From: Oleispira sp964022115
GTDB taxonomy: Bacteria > Pseudomonadota > Gammaproteobacteria > Pseudomonadales > Oceanobacteraceae
Length of the DNA: 64,000 nt
Assembly: GCA_964022115.1 (NCBI GenBank)
Contig: CAXIBC010000005.1
Coordinates: 1-64,000 of the forward strand
Reading direction: 5' to 3'
The position numbers were made by a program, and so were the translations under genes. The stretch's first letter is position 1. Each line of letters begins with the position of its first letter. The notes under the pieces are model-generated. The model searched no databases. It was not told the DNA's origin and saw only the letters and a list, made by a program, of their open reading frames with translations. Below, piece by piece: positions 22,784 to 31,292 of the stretch.

Positions 22784-24652
22784 ATGAAACTCTTATTGTG
22801 CGTATTGATCATGCTCCATTCAGTTAACTCATTTGCTCAAAGTGATGAGTCTGAGATATTACGCCTCAAAAAAGGCGAATATTATTACCATTACCTAACC
22901 GGGGATTTCCCCCGAGCGATGAACCAGTTGGCACAGTGGCGTTCTAACGGCGGAGCAATCGCCGATGAAGCCGATGTAATGGAAGCCGCCATGCTGCTTT
23001 CACTGGGACTCCATCAACAGGCACAAGCTATTTTTGAAAGAATTCAACAAACCGGTAGTAGCGCTTCCGCTCAGTCATGGTTTTATTTGGCTAGGCGCTG
23101 GTTTGAACTGGGTGATTTCCAGGCCGCTTTATACAGTATCAAGCAAATCGATAGCGCTGGTTTGAATGCAGAGGTTATTGCTGAAGCACAATTTATGAAG
23201 GCCACGTCTTATATTGAGCTGGGCTTGCATAAGCAAGCCGGCAGACAAATTGCGGCCATGAGTCGAGATGGTATTTGGACAGGTTATGCGCGTCATAATT
23301 ATATTTTGGCTATGTTTGATGGTAATAATAGTGGTCAAAGCCTATCGCTACTGATTGAAAATGCGACTTTCTATTTACCGGTTACCGAAGAAGGCCGTAA
23401 CCTTAGGGACCGAATTCATTTAATTTCTGCTTTGCATTATCTGCAAGGTGGTAAAAATCGCTCTGCAGAGAAACATCTAAAAAGTATCAGCCTTGAAAGC
23501 CCGTATACCCCAGTCGCGTTATTGCAATACGGCTGGGCTATGGTAGAGCAAGGAAAATATGATCAAGCTTTACAGCCTTGGCGTGAGTTGCAAACGCGTT
23601 TTAATCCGTTTGATCCTGAGGTTATGGAGTCTATGTTAGGGGTTCCACATGTATTGGAGCTGATTCGTGCTTATACACAATCCCTTAAAACCTATGAGGT
23701 GGCAGAGGCCCGATTGTCGACCATGAAAGCGACGGTTAATACGATTAATCAAGGTATTGCTGACAACCCATGGTTGGAAGATTGGATTGTGCAGCAGAAA
23801 GATCAAAATTGGGGTTGGCAAGCGAACATTGAAAAAACAATGCCATTAAATGAAACCTCAAAAGTGTTTAAGCACTTGTTAGTCGATGATGGCTTTGTGA
23901 ATAAAGTTACTGAATATAGAGATTTGGTATTACTGACCGATTACCTAAGCGAAAAAGAAAATAACTTACGCCTCTGGGTAACCTTGGTTGATAAGCGAGA
24001 GCGAGAGTCTAAAGCCGGTATGGCGGTTCCAGTACTGAATAAAACTCGCCATCAATTAGCGCTTGCAAAGCTAGATTTGAAAAACCTACAGGCCTATCTA
24101 GAGCAGTCTGATAGAGACTTGTATGCATTGCCTTCAGTGCAGGAAGAAAACAAAATTGCTTTATTAGCACGCACCGCCAAAACCATTGAAAAGCTAGTTC
24201 AGGTTAATAAAGCCAGTCGGAATATTGATCAATATCAGCATCGTTGGGCTAGGGTGAAAGGTGTTTTCTTATGGCAGATGAATGAAGATAAACCCGTTAA
24301 ACAATGGCAGTTGAAGAAAGAACTGACGGCGGTGGAAACCTTGATAAAACAAGCGGATATACAATTTTTAGAAACTCGTTTAGCACATCAGTGGTCGCCA
24401 AGTTCTTGGCTCGGCATGAAAGAAAGGGTTTTGCACTTACTGCAAAAAACGTCTGCGATTAAGCAAGTCGCACTGCAGGTAAAACAGCAAAGTAAAGCCG
24501 CTTTGGTTGCTCAGACTAGAAGCTACCTAGATGATCTAAGCTATCGAATTAATGACTATATGTCTCAAGCTAGATTATCCATTGCGCGCTTGTATGATGA
24601 TGCCTTGCAGCGCTATGTAATCTCTGGTGCTATTACAGAGAAGGCGCAATAA
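22784..24652 (+). CDS. Secreted TPR-like protein of envelope cluster
   Basis: 622 residues. A signal peptide (LLLCVLIMLHSVNSFAQ) leads into helix-turn-helix pairs typical of tetratricopeptide or Sel1-like repeats in residues 25-280 (YYHYLTGDFPRAMNQLAQWR, AQSWFYLARRWFELGDFQAAL, LLQYGWAMVEQGKYDQALQPW). The C-terminal half is long, charged and predicted coiled (residues 380-620). It has no lipobox. Probably a periplasmic scaffold next to the TPR lipoproteins that follow. Its stop is one base before the ATG of the next gene. Confidence 0.75.
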   Translation: MKLLLCVLIMLHSVNSFAQSDESEILRLKKGEYYYHYLTGDFPRAMNQLAQWRSNGGAIADEADVMEAAMLLSLGLHQQAQAIFERIQQTGSSASAQSWFYLARRWFELGDFQAALYSIKQIDSAGLNAEVIAEAQFMKATSYIELGLHKQAGRQIAAMSRDGIWTGYARHNYILAMFDGNNSGQSLSLLIENATFYLPVTEEGRNLRDRIHLISALHYLQGGKNRSAEKHLKSISLESPYTPVALLQYGWAMVEQGKYDQALQPWRELQTRFNPFDPEVMESMLGVPHVLELIRAYTQSLKTYEVAEARLSTMKATVNTINQGIADNPWLEDWIVQQKDQNWGWQANIEKTMPLNETSKVFKHLLVDDGFVNKVTEYRDLVLLTDYLSEKENNLRLWVTLVDKRERESKAGMAVPVLNKTRHQLALAKLDLKNLQAYLEQSDRDLYALPSVQEENKIALLARTAKTIEKLVQVNKASRNIDQYQHRWARVKGVFLWQMNEDKPVKQWQLKKELTAVETLIKQADIQFLETRLAHQWSPSSWLGMKERVLHLLQKTSAIKQVALQVKQQSKAALVAQTRSYLDDLSYRINDYMSQARLSIARLYDDALQRYVISGAITEKAQ

Positions 24653-24653
24653 T

Positions 24654-27479
24654 ATGAAGCGATACGTATTTTTATTCGGCTTTGCCTTACTTCTGTCTGG
24701 CTGTAGCTTATTTGAATCCTTCTCTGAACCTACGCAGTTGAGTGAACAAACGCTGGAGAATATGCAGCCATTAAAGGTTCGATTAATGGCAAACGAAGAT
24801 ATAGAAATTACGCATGATGAGGTGATGGAAAAATATCGAGGGTATTTAGAAATCTCAAACAATGCGGAGTTACGTGTAAGAACGCACCACCGCATTGCCA
24901 ATTTGCGACTGCAAAAAGATGAGTATATTTGGGAAGGCAGTGATCAATCCGATGAAGCCAAGTTAAGCATTGCTGAAGCCGATTTGGGCCGGGCGTCGAT
25001 TGCTGATTATGAGTCTTTATTAGCCCAGTATCCAGATCGCAATGATAATGACCTAGCCTTGTACCAATTAGCAAAAGCCTATTCATTAGCCGGTGAGCCA
25101 TTTGAGGTGATCCGTGTTCTAGAGCAATTGGCTGAGTTATATCCTAGATCTGATTATTATTTAGAGTCGTTATTTAGATTGGGTGAAATTTATTATGCTA
25201 ATGGTATTTATGACTTGGCAGAAAATGCTTACCGTCGCCTTATTGATCGTGGGGAGCAAGGGAATAAATATCACTTGAATGCCATGTACTTAATTGGCTG
25301 GGCGCAATTTAAACAAAATAACTACGACGCTTCTTTATTGTCTTTTACTCGAGTATTGGACGCTGAGTATCCAACTGAAGACGCTATGTTGAGCGCTTCG
25401 AGCAGTCAGCAGGATATGCTGAAAGACATCTTGAGGATTATGGCGATTACTTTCGATTATCAAGGTGACTGGAAAAATATTAGCCAGTTTTATCAAGGGA
25501 TAGGTAGGCGTCATTATGAGCATCGCATTTATGATACGTTAGCGAGTCAGTATTACGAGAAAAAGTATTTTAAAAGTGCGGCTTCGACCTTGCGCGAATT
25601 TATTAAGCGTTATCCTCAAGATGTGCTTGCGCCGGTTTTTTATCAGCGAGTGATTGTTGGATATACCCAGGCTGGGTATCCAACGTTATTACGTAAGCAT
25701 AAAAAGATTTTTGTCAGCATGTTTGGTATCGATAGCCAATATTGGCAAAATCATGATGATGTAGTTAAAAGTACCATTACCCCTGCGTTAGCCACTTATA
25801 TTTGGGATCTAGCAAGATTTAATCACGCTTGGGGCCAGAGAATTAAAAACAAAAAAGAAAAGCGCGCAAGGTTACAAGAAGCAATCGATTGGTACAGTGA
25901 ATATATTCGTAGTTTCCCTACCGCTAAAGATACCGCTAAGGCGCACTTCTTATTGGCGGAAGTTGCTTATCAAACTAAGCAGTACCCTTTAGCGAAAGAT
26001 CATTATGAAATTGTGGCGTATCAATATCCGAATTACGCTAAAGCGAGTGAATCAGGGTATGCGGCAATTTTAACATACAGTAAGCATCGCCCTAACAAGG
26101 CCGATAAAGCTATTTGGCGGCAGTTAACCGTCACCAGTGCCATGCGCTTTGTGCAAGAGTTTCCAGAAGATGATCGTCGAGGGCAGGTCTTAGTTAATAC
26201 GGCTGAAATGTTGTTGGTCGATAAATATTATGCCCAAGCATTAGTCATCGCCAATCTTGCTTGGCAAGGTGAAGGCAAGCTGTCGAGCCGTCATCGCTAT
26301 GGTGCTTCTTTGGTGCGTAGTCATGCTAGTTTTCAGCTAGAGCAATTTGTTGAAGCCGAGCAAGCAATTTTACAAGCACTGAGTTATAAAAAAATTAAAT
26401 ATTCAGTACGTAAGGATTTGAGAGAAAAATTAGCGGCATCTGTTTATAAGCAAGGAGAGATGGCGAAGCTTGCTGGGGATAATGAAGGGGCGGTTAGAAA
26501 CTGGCTGCGAATTGCGAAATTAGTGCCAGAAAGTGACATTAAAGTGAGTGCGCAATTTGATGCCGCAACCTTACTAATGGCGGCTGGCCAGTATGAGCAG
26601 GCGGTGCCCGTTTTATTGCAGTTTAGACAAGACTATCCAAATCATAGATTAGTGAAAGATATTCCGTCAAAACTGATAGTGGCTTATGAGAGTCAAGAAA
26701 ATTGGCGGGCTGCGGCGTTTGAGCTGCAAAAAATTTGGCAGCAAAAAGGCAATAAAGATCAGCAGCGAATAGCGTTATTTCAAGCCGCTGAGTATTTTGA
26801 AAAGGCAGAAGATTTGGATAATGCTTTGGTTATGTATAAGCGTTATGCCCATGACTATAAAAGACCGTTTAACCCTGCAGTAGAAGCACACTTTAAACTG
26901 GATCAAATTTATCTTCAGCAAGGAGAAACGACGAAGCGTTTGTTCTGGATGAATAAATTAGTCTGGCTTCACCTTGGGGCGAAGAAAGATAAAACCGACC
27001 GTTCTAAATATTTAGCGGCAAAGGCGTCTTATGAGTTGGCAGAAAACGAGCGACTTAAATACGATAAGATTAAGATTACGTTACCGTTAGCAAAGAGCAT
27101 TGATAAAAAAAATAAACGCATGCAGGCGGCGTTAGAGCGATATACACAGGCGGTCAAAATTGGGGTATTGGAATATACCACGTCAGCAACCTATCGAATT
27201 GCTGAGCTTTATGCTGAGTTTAGTAAAGGTCTGATGGCTTCAGAACGGCCTGCAGGATTGGATGAGCTAGAGCTAGAAGAGTATGAATATCTATTAGAAG
27301 ATCAAGCATTCCCATTGGAAGAAGCGGCCATTGAAATTCATCAAACGAATGCGGGCCGTACTTATGATGGATTGTATGATCAATGGGTCAAAAAGAGCTA
27401 TGGTTCTTTGGCTGAGCTAATGCCAGGGCAGTATGCAAAATATGAGAAGCAGGTGAGTTATGTCGACGCCATTCGTTAA
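24654..27479 (+). CDS. Large TPR lipoprotein of envelope cluster
   Basis: 941 residues from ATG at 24654 (GAGAAGG upstream; earlier in-frame codons lack a signal peptide). The N terminus MKRYVFLFGFALLLSGC is a type II signal with lipobox LSGC and Cys at 17; residues +2 and +3 are Ser-Leu, compatible with outer-membrane sorting. Many TPR units follow (ALYQLAKAYSLAGEPFEVIRV, SLFRLGEIYYANGIYDLAENA, AHFLLAEVAYQTKQYPLAKDH, AATLLMAAGQYEQAVPVLLQF). Size and repeat content resemble the large TPR protein of myxobacterial Glt machinery. It overlaps the next lipoprotein gene by 20 bases. Confidence 0.82.
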   Translation: MKRYVFLFGFALLLSGCSLFESFSEPTQLSEQTLENMQPLKVRLMANEDIEITHDEVMEKYRGYLEISNNAELRVRTHHRIANLRLQKDEYIWEGSDQSDEAKLSIAEADLGRASIADYESLLAQYPDRNDNDLALYQLAKAYSLAGEPFEVIRVLEQLAELYPRSDYYLESLFRLGEIYYANGIYDLAENAYRRLIDRGEQGNKYHLNAMYLIGWAQFKQNNYDASLLSFTRVLDAEYPTEDAMLSASSSQQDMLKDILRIMAITFDYQGDWKNISQFYQGIGRRHYEHRIYDTLASQYYEKKYFKSAASTLREFIKRYPQDVLAPVFYQRVIVGYTQAGYPTLLRKHKKIFVSMFGIDSQYWQNHDDVVKSTITPALATYIWDLARFNHAWGQRIKNKKEKRARLQEAIDWYSEYIRSFPTAKDTAKAHFLLAEVAYQTKQYPLAKDHYEIVAYQYPNYAKASESGYAAILTYSKHRPNKADKAIWRQLTVTSAMRFVQEFPEDDRRGQVLVNTAEMLLVDKYYAQALVIANLAWQGEGKLSSRHRYGASLVRSHASFQLEQFVEAEQAILQALSYKKIKYSVRKDLREKLAASVYKQGEMAKLAGDNEGAVRNWLRIAKLVPESDIKVSAQFDAATLLMAAGQYEQAVPVLLQFRQDYPNHRLVKDIPSKLIVAYESQENWRAAAFELQKIWQQKGNKDQQRIALFQAAEYFEKAEDLDNALVMYKRYAHDYKRPFNPAVEAHFKLDQIYLQQGETTKRLFWMNKLVWLHLGAKKDKTDRSKYLAAKASYELAENERLKYDKIKITLPLAKSIDKKNKRMQAALERYTQAVKIGVLEYTTSATYRIAELYAEFSKGLMASERPAGLDELELEEYEYLLEDQAFPLEEAAIEIHQTNAGRTYDGLYDQWVKKSYGSLAELMPGQYAKYEKQVSYVDAIR

Positions 27480-28152
27480 TTTAGTGCGCCTTGTTGTATC
27501 GCTGGCTTTCGTGCAGTTAACAGCGTGTAGTTTGTTGCAGCCAAAGCCTGAAGTGGTGGATACACAAGCAGCGGTATTAGGGCCTCTCGACCCCGAATTG
27601 CAGCAGGGTTTCAGTGAGGCCTTGGTCTTATTAAGGGATCAGGAATATGTCGAGGCAGAATCTGCGCTGCTGGCATTAACGGCAAAATTTCCCAATTTTG
27701 CAGGGCCTTGGTCAAATCTGGCGATTGCCCAGAGTCAACAAGAGAAATACGATGAAGCTTTGATAAGTATTGATAGAGCATTAATACAAGATGAAAAATT
27801 TTGCCAAGCTGTTGCTTTTAAAGGGGTTGTATTGAGAGAGCTGGGTGAATTTCAACAAGCGAAAAAACAGTATCAGGCTGCCCTTGAATGTAATCCTAAC
27901 GATACCTTGAGTTTGTACAATTTAGGGGTGTTATCTGACCTGTATCTTCATGATGAAGTAGCTGCGTTAAGTTATTACCAACAATATTTGGCGACTCAAG
28001 GGGAGCAGCAAGATTCAGCTGTGCAATCTTGGGTAGTGGACTTGAAGCGCAGAGTGCCGGCTCCGTCTGCAGACACCCCTGAGGGAGCCATAATCCCAGA
28101 AACGATTGGGAGCCATAAATCTGAGCCTCAATTGGCGGGTGAGGAATTATGA
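27460..28152 (+). CDS. Small TPR lipoprotein (GltE-like)
   Basis: 230 residues. The N-terminal hydrophobic segment ends in lipobox LTAC (Cys23). Residues 50-185 contain three to four TPR units (AEALLALTAKFP-type, WSNLAIAQSQQEKYDEALISI, FKGVVLRELGEFQQAKKQYQAALECNPND, LYNLGVLSDLYLHDE). Tail is Pro/Glu rich. The combination of a short TPR lipoprotein with TolQ/TolR/TonB genes is what the GltE family shows. The start is inside the previous gene, preceded by AGCAGGTGAG. Confidence 0.8.
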   Translation: MSTPFVNLVRLVVSLAFVQLTACSLLQPKPEVVDTQAAVLGPLDPELQQGFSEALVLLRDQEYVEAESALLALTAKFPNFAGPWSNLAIAQSQQEKYDEALISIDRALIQDEKFCQAVAFKGVVLRELGEFQQAKKQYQAALECNPNDTLSLYNLGVLSDLYLHDEVAALSYYQQYLATQGEQQDSAVQSWVVDLKRRVPAPSADTPEGAIIPETIGSHKSEPQLAGEEL

Positions 28153-28439
28153 AGTACTGTTTATTGCTGTTATTAATCCCTGCGATCTTGAGTCATGGAG
28201 CAGAGGTCATTCGCTTGGATGGCATGTCGATTCAAGGAAACAGTGAAGAGCCTAGTGTGTTATATATTACTCCTTGGCAGCCTGCTCCTGGTACAGGGCG
28301 ATTATTTACACCGGTTAATAGCTATAGAGAGCAATGGCTCAAGCCCGTTAGTCGTCAGATGATGAAGCGAGAAGCTTATTATTTGAACAATGTGCAAAAG
28401 AAACGCAGCGGGTCTGATACGGACCAAAGAAATAAATAA
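28149..28439 (+). CDS. Small exported protein, unknown, in envelope cluster
   Basis: 96 residues starting within the last codons of the TPR lipoprotein gene (overlap of four bases, GAGGAA upstream). A short signal peptide (LLLLLIPAILSHGAE) is followed by VIRLDGMSIQGNSEEPSVLYITPWQPAPG and a basic tail. The IRLDGMSIQGxxExPxVLxIxPW pattern looks like a small conserved envelope domain, but I cannot assign a function. It closes the exported part of the cluster before the motor genes. Confidence 0.65.
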   Translation: MKYCLLLLLIPAILSHGAEVIRLDGMSIQGNSEEPSVLYITPWQPAPGTGRLFTPVNSYREQWLKPVSRQMMKREAYYLNNVQKKRSGSDTDQRNK

Positions 28440-28468
28440 CTTACACATTATAGAAATAGCACTAATGT

Positions 28469-28482
28469 ATCAGTATACTGAT
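28469..28482. promoter_or_regulatory. Perfect 14-bp palindrome upstream of the TolQ gene
   Basis: ATCAGTATACTGAT is self-complementary over its full length, about 95 bp before the tolQ-like start. It is a candidate dimeric-regulator site; the regulator is unknown. Confidence 0.35.
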
Positions 28483-28499
28483 TTGCACAAAAAATTTCG

Positions 28500-28524
28500 T
28501 CTGCTTGTTTATTGAACGGGCAGA
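28500..28524 (+). other. 11-bp hairpin in the leader of the TolQ gene
   Basis: In RNA, UCUGCUUGUUU (28500-28510) and GAACGGGCAGA (28514-28524) pair at all eleven positions (three G-U) with a three-base loop. No T run follows, so this is not an intrinsic terminator. It may be a processing or stability element between the exported half and the motor half of the cluster. Confidence 0.4.
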
Positions 28525-28576
28525 TCCTGAAATAGATTACCTATAACAACTAGAAATAAAAATTAGGGGAGTACAG

Positions 28577-29218
28577 ATGGATACTATCGTTCGCTTTTTT
28601 CAAGAGGGTGGCACTTTTATGTACCCAATCGGTGTGGTTTTAGCGATTGGATTAGCGGTGACACTGGAACGCTTTATTTTCTTAACTCGTGAGAAAGCAT
28701 CTAATCGTCGGTCATTTGAAGACGTATTGCCTATGCTGCAAAAACGTGATTTTCGCGCTGCACTTAATTATACCAATTCATCGGAAGCTAAAATCTCGAC
28801 GATTTTTTCTGCCGGTATTAACCGTATACCTACCGGGCGCCGAGATGATATTGAGCTGGCCATGGAAGAGGGTGTGATGGAGGCTATTCCTCAGTTAGAA
28901 AAACGTACTCAATACATTGCAACGCTTGCCAACATAGCAACATTAATGGGGCTATTGGGCACCATTATGGGTCTGATCTCTGCGTTTACCGCGGTGGCTA
29001 ATGCAGCCCCTGCCGATAAAGCGACCTTGCTTTCGCAGTCTATTTCTGTGGCGATGAATACAACGGCGTTTGGTTTGATGGCCGCTATCCCACTCTTGTT
29101 ATGCCATACCTTCTTACAAACTAAAACAAACGAAATTATCGATAGTATCGAGATGGCGGGTGTTAAGTTTTTGAATATCGTGACTGAGCGCAAGCCGAAT
29201 ACCAATAAAGAAGGTTAG
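28577..29218 (+). CDS. TolQ/ExbB/MotA-family proton channel (AglR-like)
   Basis: 213 residues with three membrane segments: residues 16-33 (MYPIGVVLAIGLAVTLERF), about 112-137 (IATLMGLLGTIMGLISAFTAV) and about 155-178 (SVAMNTTAFGLMAAIPLLLCH). The third has the conserved NTTAFGL threonine facing the channel. TolQ proteins form pentamers around a TolR dimer and couple proton flow to movement across the envelope. It is followed by two TolR genes and a TonB-like gene, an order known from AglR-AglQ-AglS. AGGGGAG lies about five bases before the ATG. Confidence 0.9.
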   Translation: MDTIVRFFQEGGTFMYPIGVVLAIGLAVTLERFIFLTREKASNRRSFEDVLPMLQKRDFRAALNYTNSSEAKISTIFSAGINRIPTGRRDDIELAMEEGVMEAIPQLEKRTQYIATLANIATLMGLLGTIMGLISAFTAVANAAPADKATLLSQSISVAMNTTAFGLMAAIPLLLCHTFLQTKTNEIIDSIEMAGVKFLNIVTERKPNTNKEG

Positions 29219-29231
29219 TGGAGTAGTTGTA

Positions 29232-29750
29232 ATGAGACGCCATAAAAGAATAAAACAAGAGGCGGATCTCGATATTACTTCCTTCATGAATTTAATGATC
29301 GTACTGGTGCCTGTGCTATTACTGAATATGGTATTTGCACAAACAGCGGTATTGGATCTTAAATTACCATTAGGGGATTCTGTCGGGGGCGCTAACCCTG
29401 AAGATGTATCTGTAGAAGTTACTATTCGTACCACCGGTATGCAGGTGGTTGTGGCCGCTGGAGGCGCATCACGCTTAGTGGGTGATATTCCAAAAGTAAA
29501 TCAGATTCATAATTATAAAAAGTTATCCGAAGTATTACAGCAAGTTAAAAAAGGTTTTCCTGATAAGAAAGACGTCGTTCTATTATCAAGCCCAGAGGTG
29601 AATTATCAGACCTTGGTTGAGGTTATGGATACAGCGCGAACCTTTGAAACTGTGGTAGCAGCCTCTGTCGTTGATGCAGTACTGTTCCCTGAAGTCTCAC
29701 TTGGCGATGCGGTAGCGCTTGCACAAGCAACTGCGGAGGGTGCGCTATGA
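29232..29750 (+). CDS. TolR/ExbD-family protein 1, with Asn at the proton site
   Basis: 172 residues with a basic cytoplasmic N terminus (RRHKRIKQE), one membrane segment (residues 20-40) and a periplasmic ExbD-like domain. In canonical members the segment begins xNLTPLID with an Asp that carries protons. Here the same region reads DLDITSFMNLMIVLVPVLLL: Asn replaces that Asp, read directly from codon AAT. Acidic residues remain three and five positions earlier (D13, D15 region). This paralogue may serve a structural role beside the second TolR. The start has GGAG about seven bases before it; the stop overlaps the next gene by four bases. Confidence 0.9.
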   Translation: MRRHKRIKQEADLDITSFMNLMIVLVPVLLLNMVFAQTAVLDLKLPLGDSVGGANPEDVSVEVTIRTTGMQVVVAAGGASRLVGDIPKVNQIHNYKKLSEVLQQVKKGFPDKKDVVLLSSPEVNYQTLVEVMDTARTFETVVAASVVDAVLFPEVSLGDAVALAQATAEGAL

Positions 29751-30244
29751 AAATGTCAAAGCGTGCTAAACGCATGAAGCGTAATCATAAGCGTAATGCG
29801 CAAAAGTCGGCTTTAAACCTCACGGCTTTGATGGATATCTTTACCATTTTGGTTTTCTTTTTGATGTTGAATCAAAATGATTCTGAAGTGCAAAATAACG
29901 ATGCGATTCAGTTGCCAAAATCCATTGCGGCCAATGAACTAAAAGATACGGTGCGGATTTTAGTCACTAAAGATGATGTGCTGGTTCAAGGTCGTCCCGT
30001 TATTAAAATGGCAGCGGTTTCGAGTATGGAAGGCGAAATTATTCCTGCTTTGAAAAAAGAGCTGGATTATTTAGCCATACGATCTCCTTTGCCTCTTGAG
30101 CTAAAAGAATTAGGGCGACCTATTACTATTATGGGTGATAAGGATACGCCGTATGCTGTGCTTAAGCGGATTATGGATACCTGTGCGAAAGCCGAATTTA
30201 ATAATATCTCTCTGGCGGTCAGTCAAAAAGGGGAGGCTAGTTAA
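29747..30244 (+). CDS. TolR/ExbD-family protein 2
   Basis: 165 residues. The N terminus is very basic (KMSKRAKRMKRNHKRN), followed by a membrane segment starting SALNLTALMDIFTILVFFLML, which keeps the conserved Asp (LMD). The periplasmic part is longer than in TolR (VRILVTKDDVLVQGRPVIKM, ITIMGDKDTPYAVLKRIMDTC). As part of the motor with TolQ it should carry the proton-binding function. Its ATG overlaps the TolR-1 stop (ATGA), so the two proteins are probably made in similar amounts as a heterodimer or two homodimers. Confidence 0.9.
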   Translation: MKMSKRAKRMKRNHKRNAQKSALNLTALMDIFTILVFFLMLNQNDSEVQNNDAIQLPKSIAANELKDTVRILVTKDDVLVQGRPVIKMAAVSSMEGEIIPALKKELDYLAIRSPLPLELKELGRPITIMGDKDTPYAVLKRIMDTCAKAEFNNISLAVSQKGEAS

Positions 30245-30246
30245 TC

Positions 30247-31194
30247 ATGTCGACCCTAATGATGAATGCCCCTGAGTTACCTTGGAACGATTCGGATCAG
30301 AAAAGCTTTCGCATTATTCTAGTATTGTTTCTCGTTTTCGTGATGGTGGTAGGTTTTGTTGTGCCTAATATTACCTTGCCAGAAATTGAGCGTACGGAAT
30401 TAGAGAAGGTACCTGCTTCGTTGGCTAAGGTGATTAAACGTAAAAAACTTGAACAGCCTAAGCCAAAACCCAAACCGATTAAGCAAAAGGAAGTAAAAAA
30501 ACCTGAGCCGAAGAAGGTAGAGGAAAAACCCAAGCCTAAACCTAAGCCAAAACCTAAGCCCAAGCCCAAGCCAAAACCTAAAAAGGATGTGCCTAAGGAA
30601 AAGCGGGTACAAGCCAAGGCGAAAGCAAAAAAGGCGTTTGGTAATGATGCGTTAAAGGCACTGAGTAGTATTAAATCAACGGTACCCATTGCTGCGTTAA
30701 GCACTTCTAGTAAAGGCTTATCGAATAGCGGAAGTCAGGCGACTAAGGTTGGCTCGGTCATCGATCGTAACGCTGTGGGGCGTGGATCGGGTGGTGTCAG
30801 TATTGCGGCGTTAACGACAGCGACTGTTGGTGAGGATTTGTCTGCCCGAGATGTCACTGCGGTTGAGCTAAGTAATGAAGAGATTGCTATTGAGCAGACG
30901 GGACGCAGCCGATCGCAAGAAGAACTACGCTTGGTATTCGAACAGCACAAATCTGCTTTTGATCGCTTATATCGTAAGGCATTACGGAAAAATGCCGCAC
31001 TGGAAGGCAGTGTCACCTTAAAGCTTGAAATCCAACCAAGTGGTAAGGTTTCTAGTTGTAAGGTCAGTAGTGATGAGCTCAAGGATGCAAGGCTGCAAAA
31101 ACGTTTGGCGTCACGTTGTCGCTTAATTGCCTTTGCTGACAAAGCGAATGTTGATATTACGACGGTTGAATTTCCAATCCGGTTTATTCCTTAA
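30247..31194 (+). CDS. TonB-like protein with AgmX/PglI C-terminal domain
   Basis: 315 residues. A cytoplasmic N terminus, one membrane segment (residues 17-37, FRIILVLFLVFVMVVGFVVP), a Lys-Pro rich rod (residues 65-125, many KPKP units, as in TonB) and a C-terminal domain. That end (ELRLVFEQHKSAFDRLYRKAL, GSVTLKLEIQPSGKVSSCKV, FPIRFIP) fits the AgmX/PglI C-terminal domain family rather than TonB of siderophore uptake. AgmX belongs to the myxobacterial gliding machinery. It would span the periplasm and transmit energy from the TolQR motor to the outer-membrane barrels and TPR lipoproteins encoded upstream. Confidence 0.85.
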   Translation: MSTLMMNAPELPWNDSDQKSFRIILVLFLVFVMVVGFVVPNITLPEIERTELEKVPASLAKVIKRKKLEQPKPKPKPIKQKEVKKPEPKKVEEKPKPKPKPKPKPKPKPKPKKDVPKEKRVQAKAKAKKAFGNDALKALSSIKSTVPIAALSTSSKGLSNSGSQATKVGSVIDRNAVGRGSGGVSIAALTTATVGEDLSARDVTAVELSNEEIAIEQTGRSRSQEELRLVFEQHKSAFDRLYRKALRKNAALEGSVTLKLEIQPSGKVSSCKVSSDELKDARLQKRLASRCRLIAFADKANVDITTVEFPIRFIP

Positions 31195-31219
31195 TGGTAT
31201 ATTTTTAATATTGATGCAT

Positions 31220-31243
31220 AGCCACCTTAGGGTGGCTTTTTTT
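31220..31243 (+). terminator. Intrinsic terminator closing the envelope cluster
   Basis: AGCCACC (31220-31226) pairs with GGTGGCT (31231-31237), four-base loop, then a T run. Confidence 0.9.
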
Positions 31244-31292
31244 ATGCTTTGAATCTGTATTACACTCATATTCTCATTAAGGAGGTTTTGAT

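Noticed and set aside
30297..30704. Minus-strand frame opposite the Lys-Pro rod of the TonB-like gene
   Set aside because: It is the complement of a KPKP repeat and gives a Gly/Leu/Phe low-complexity chain.
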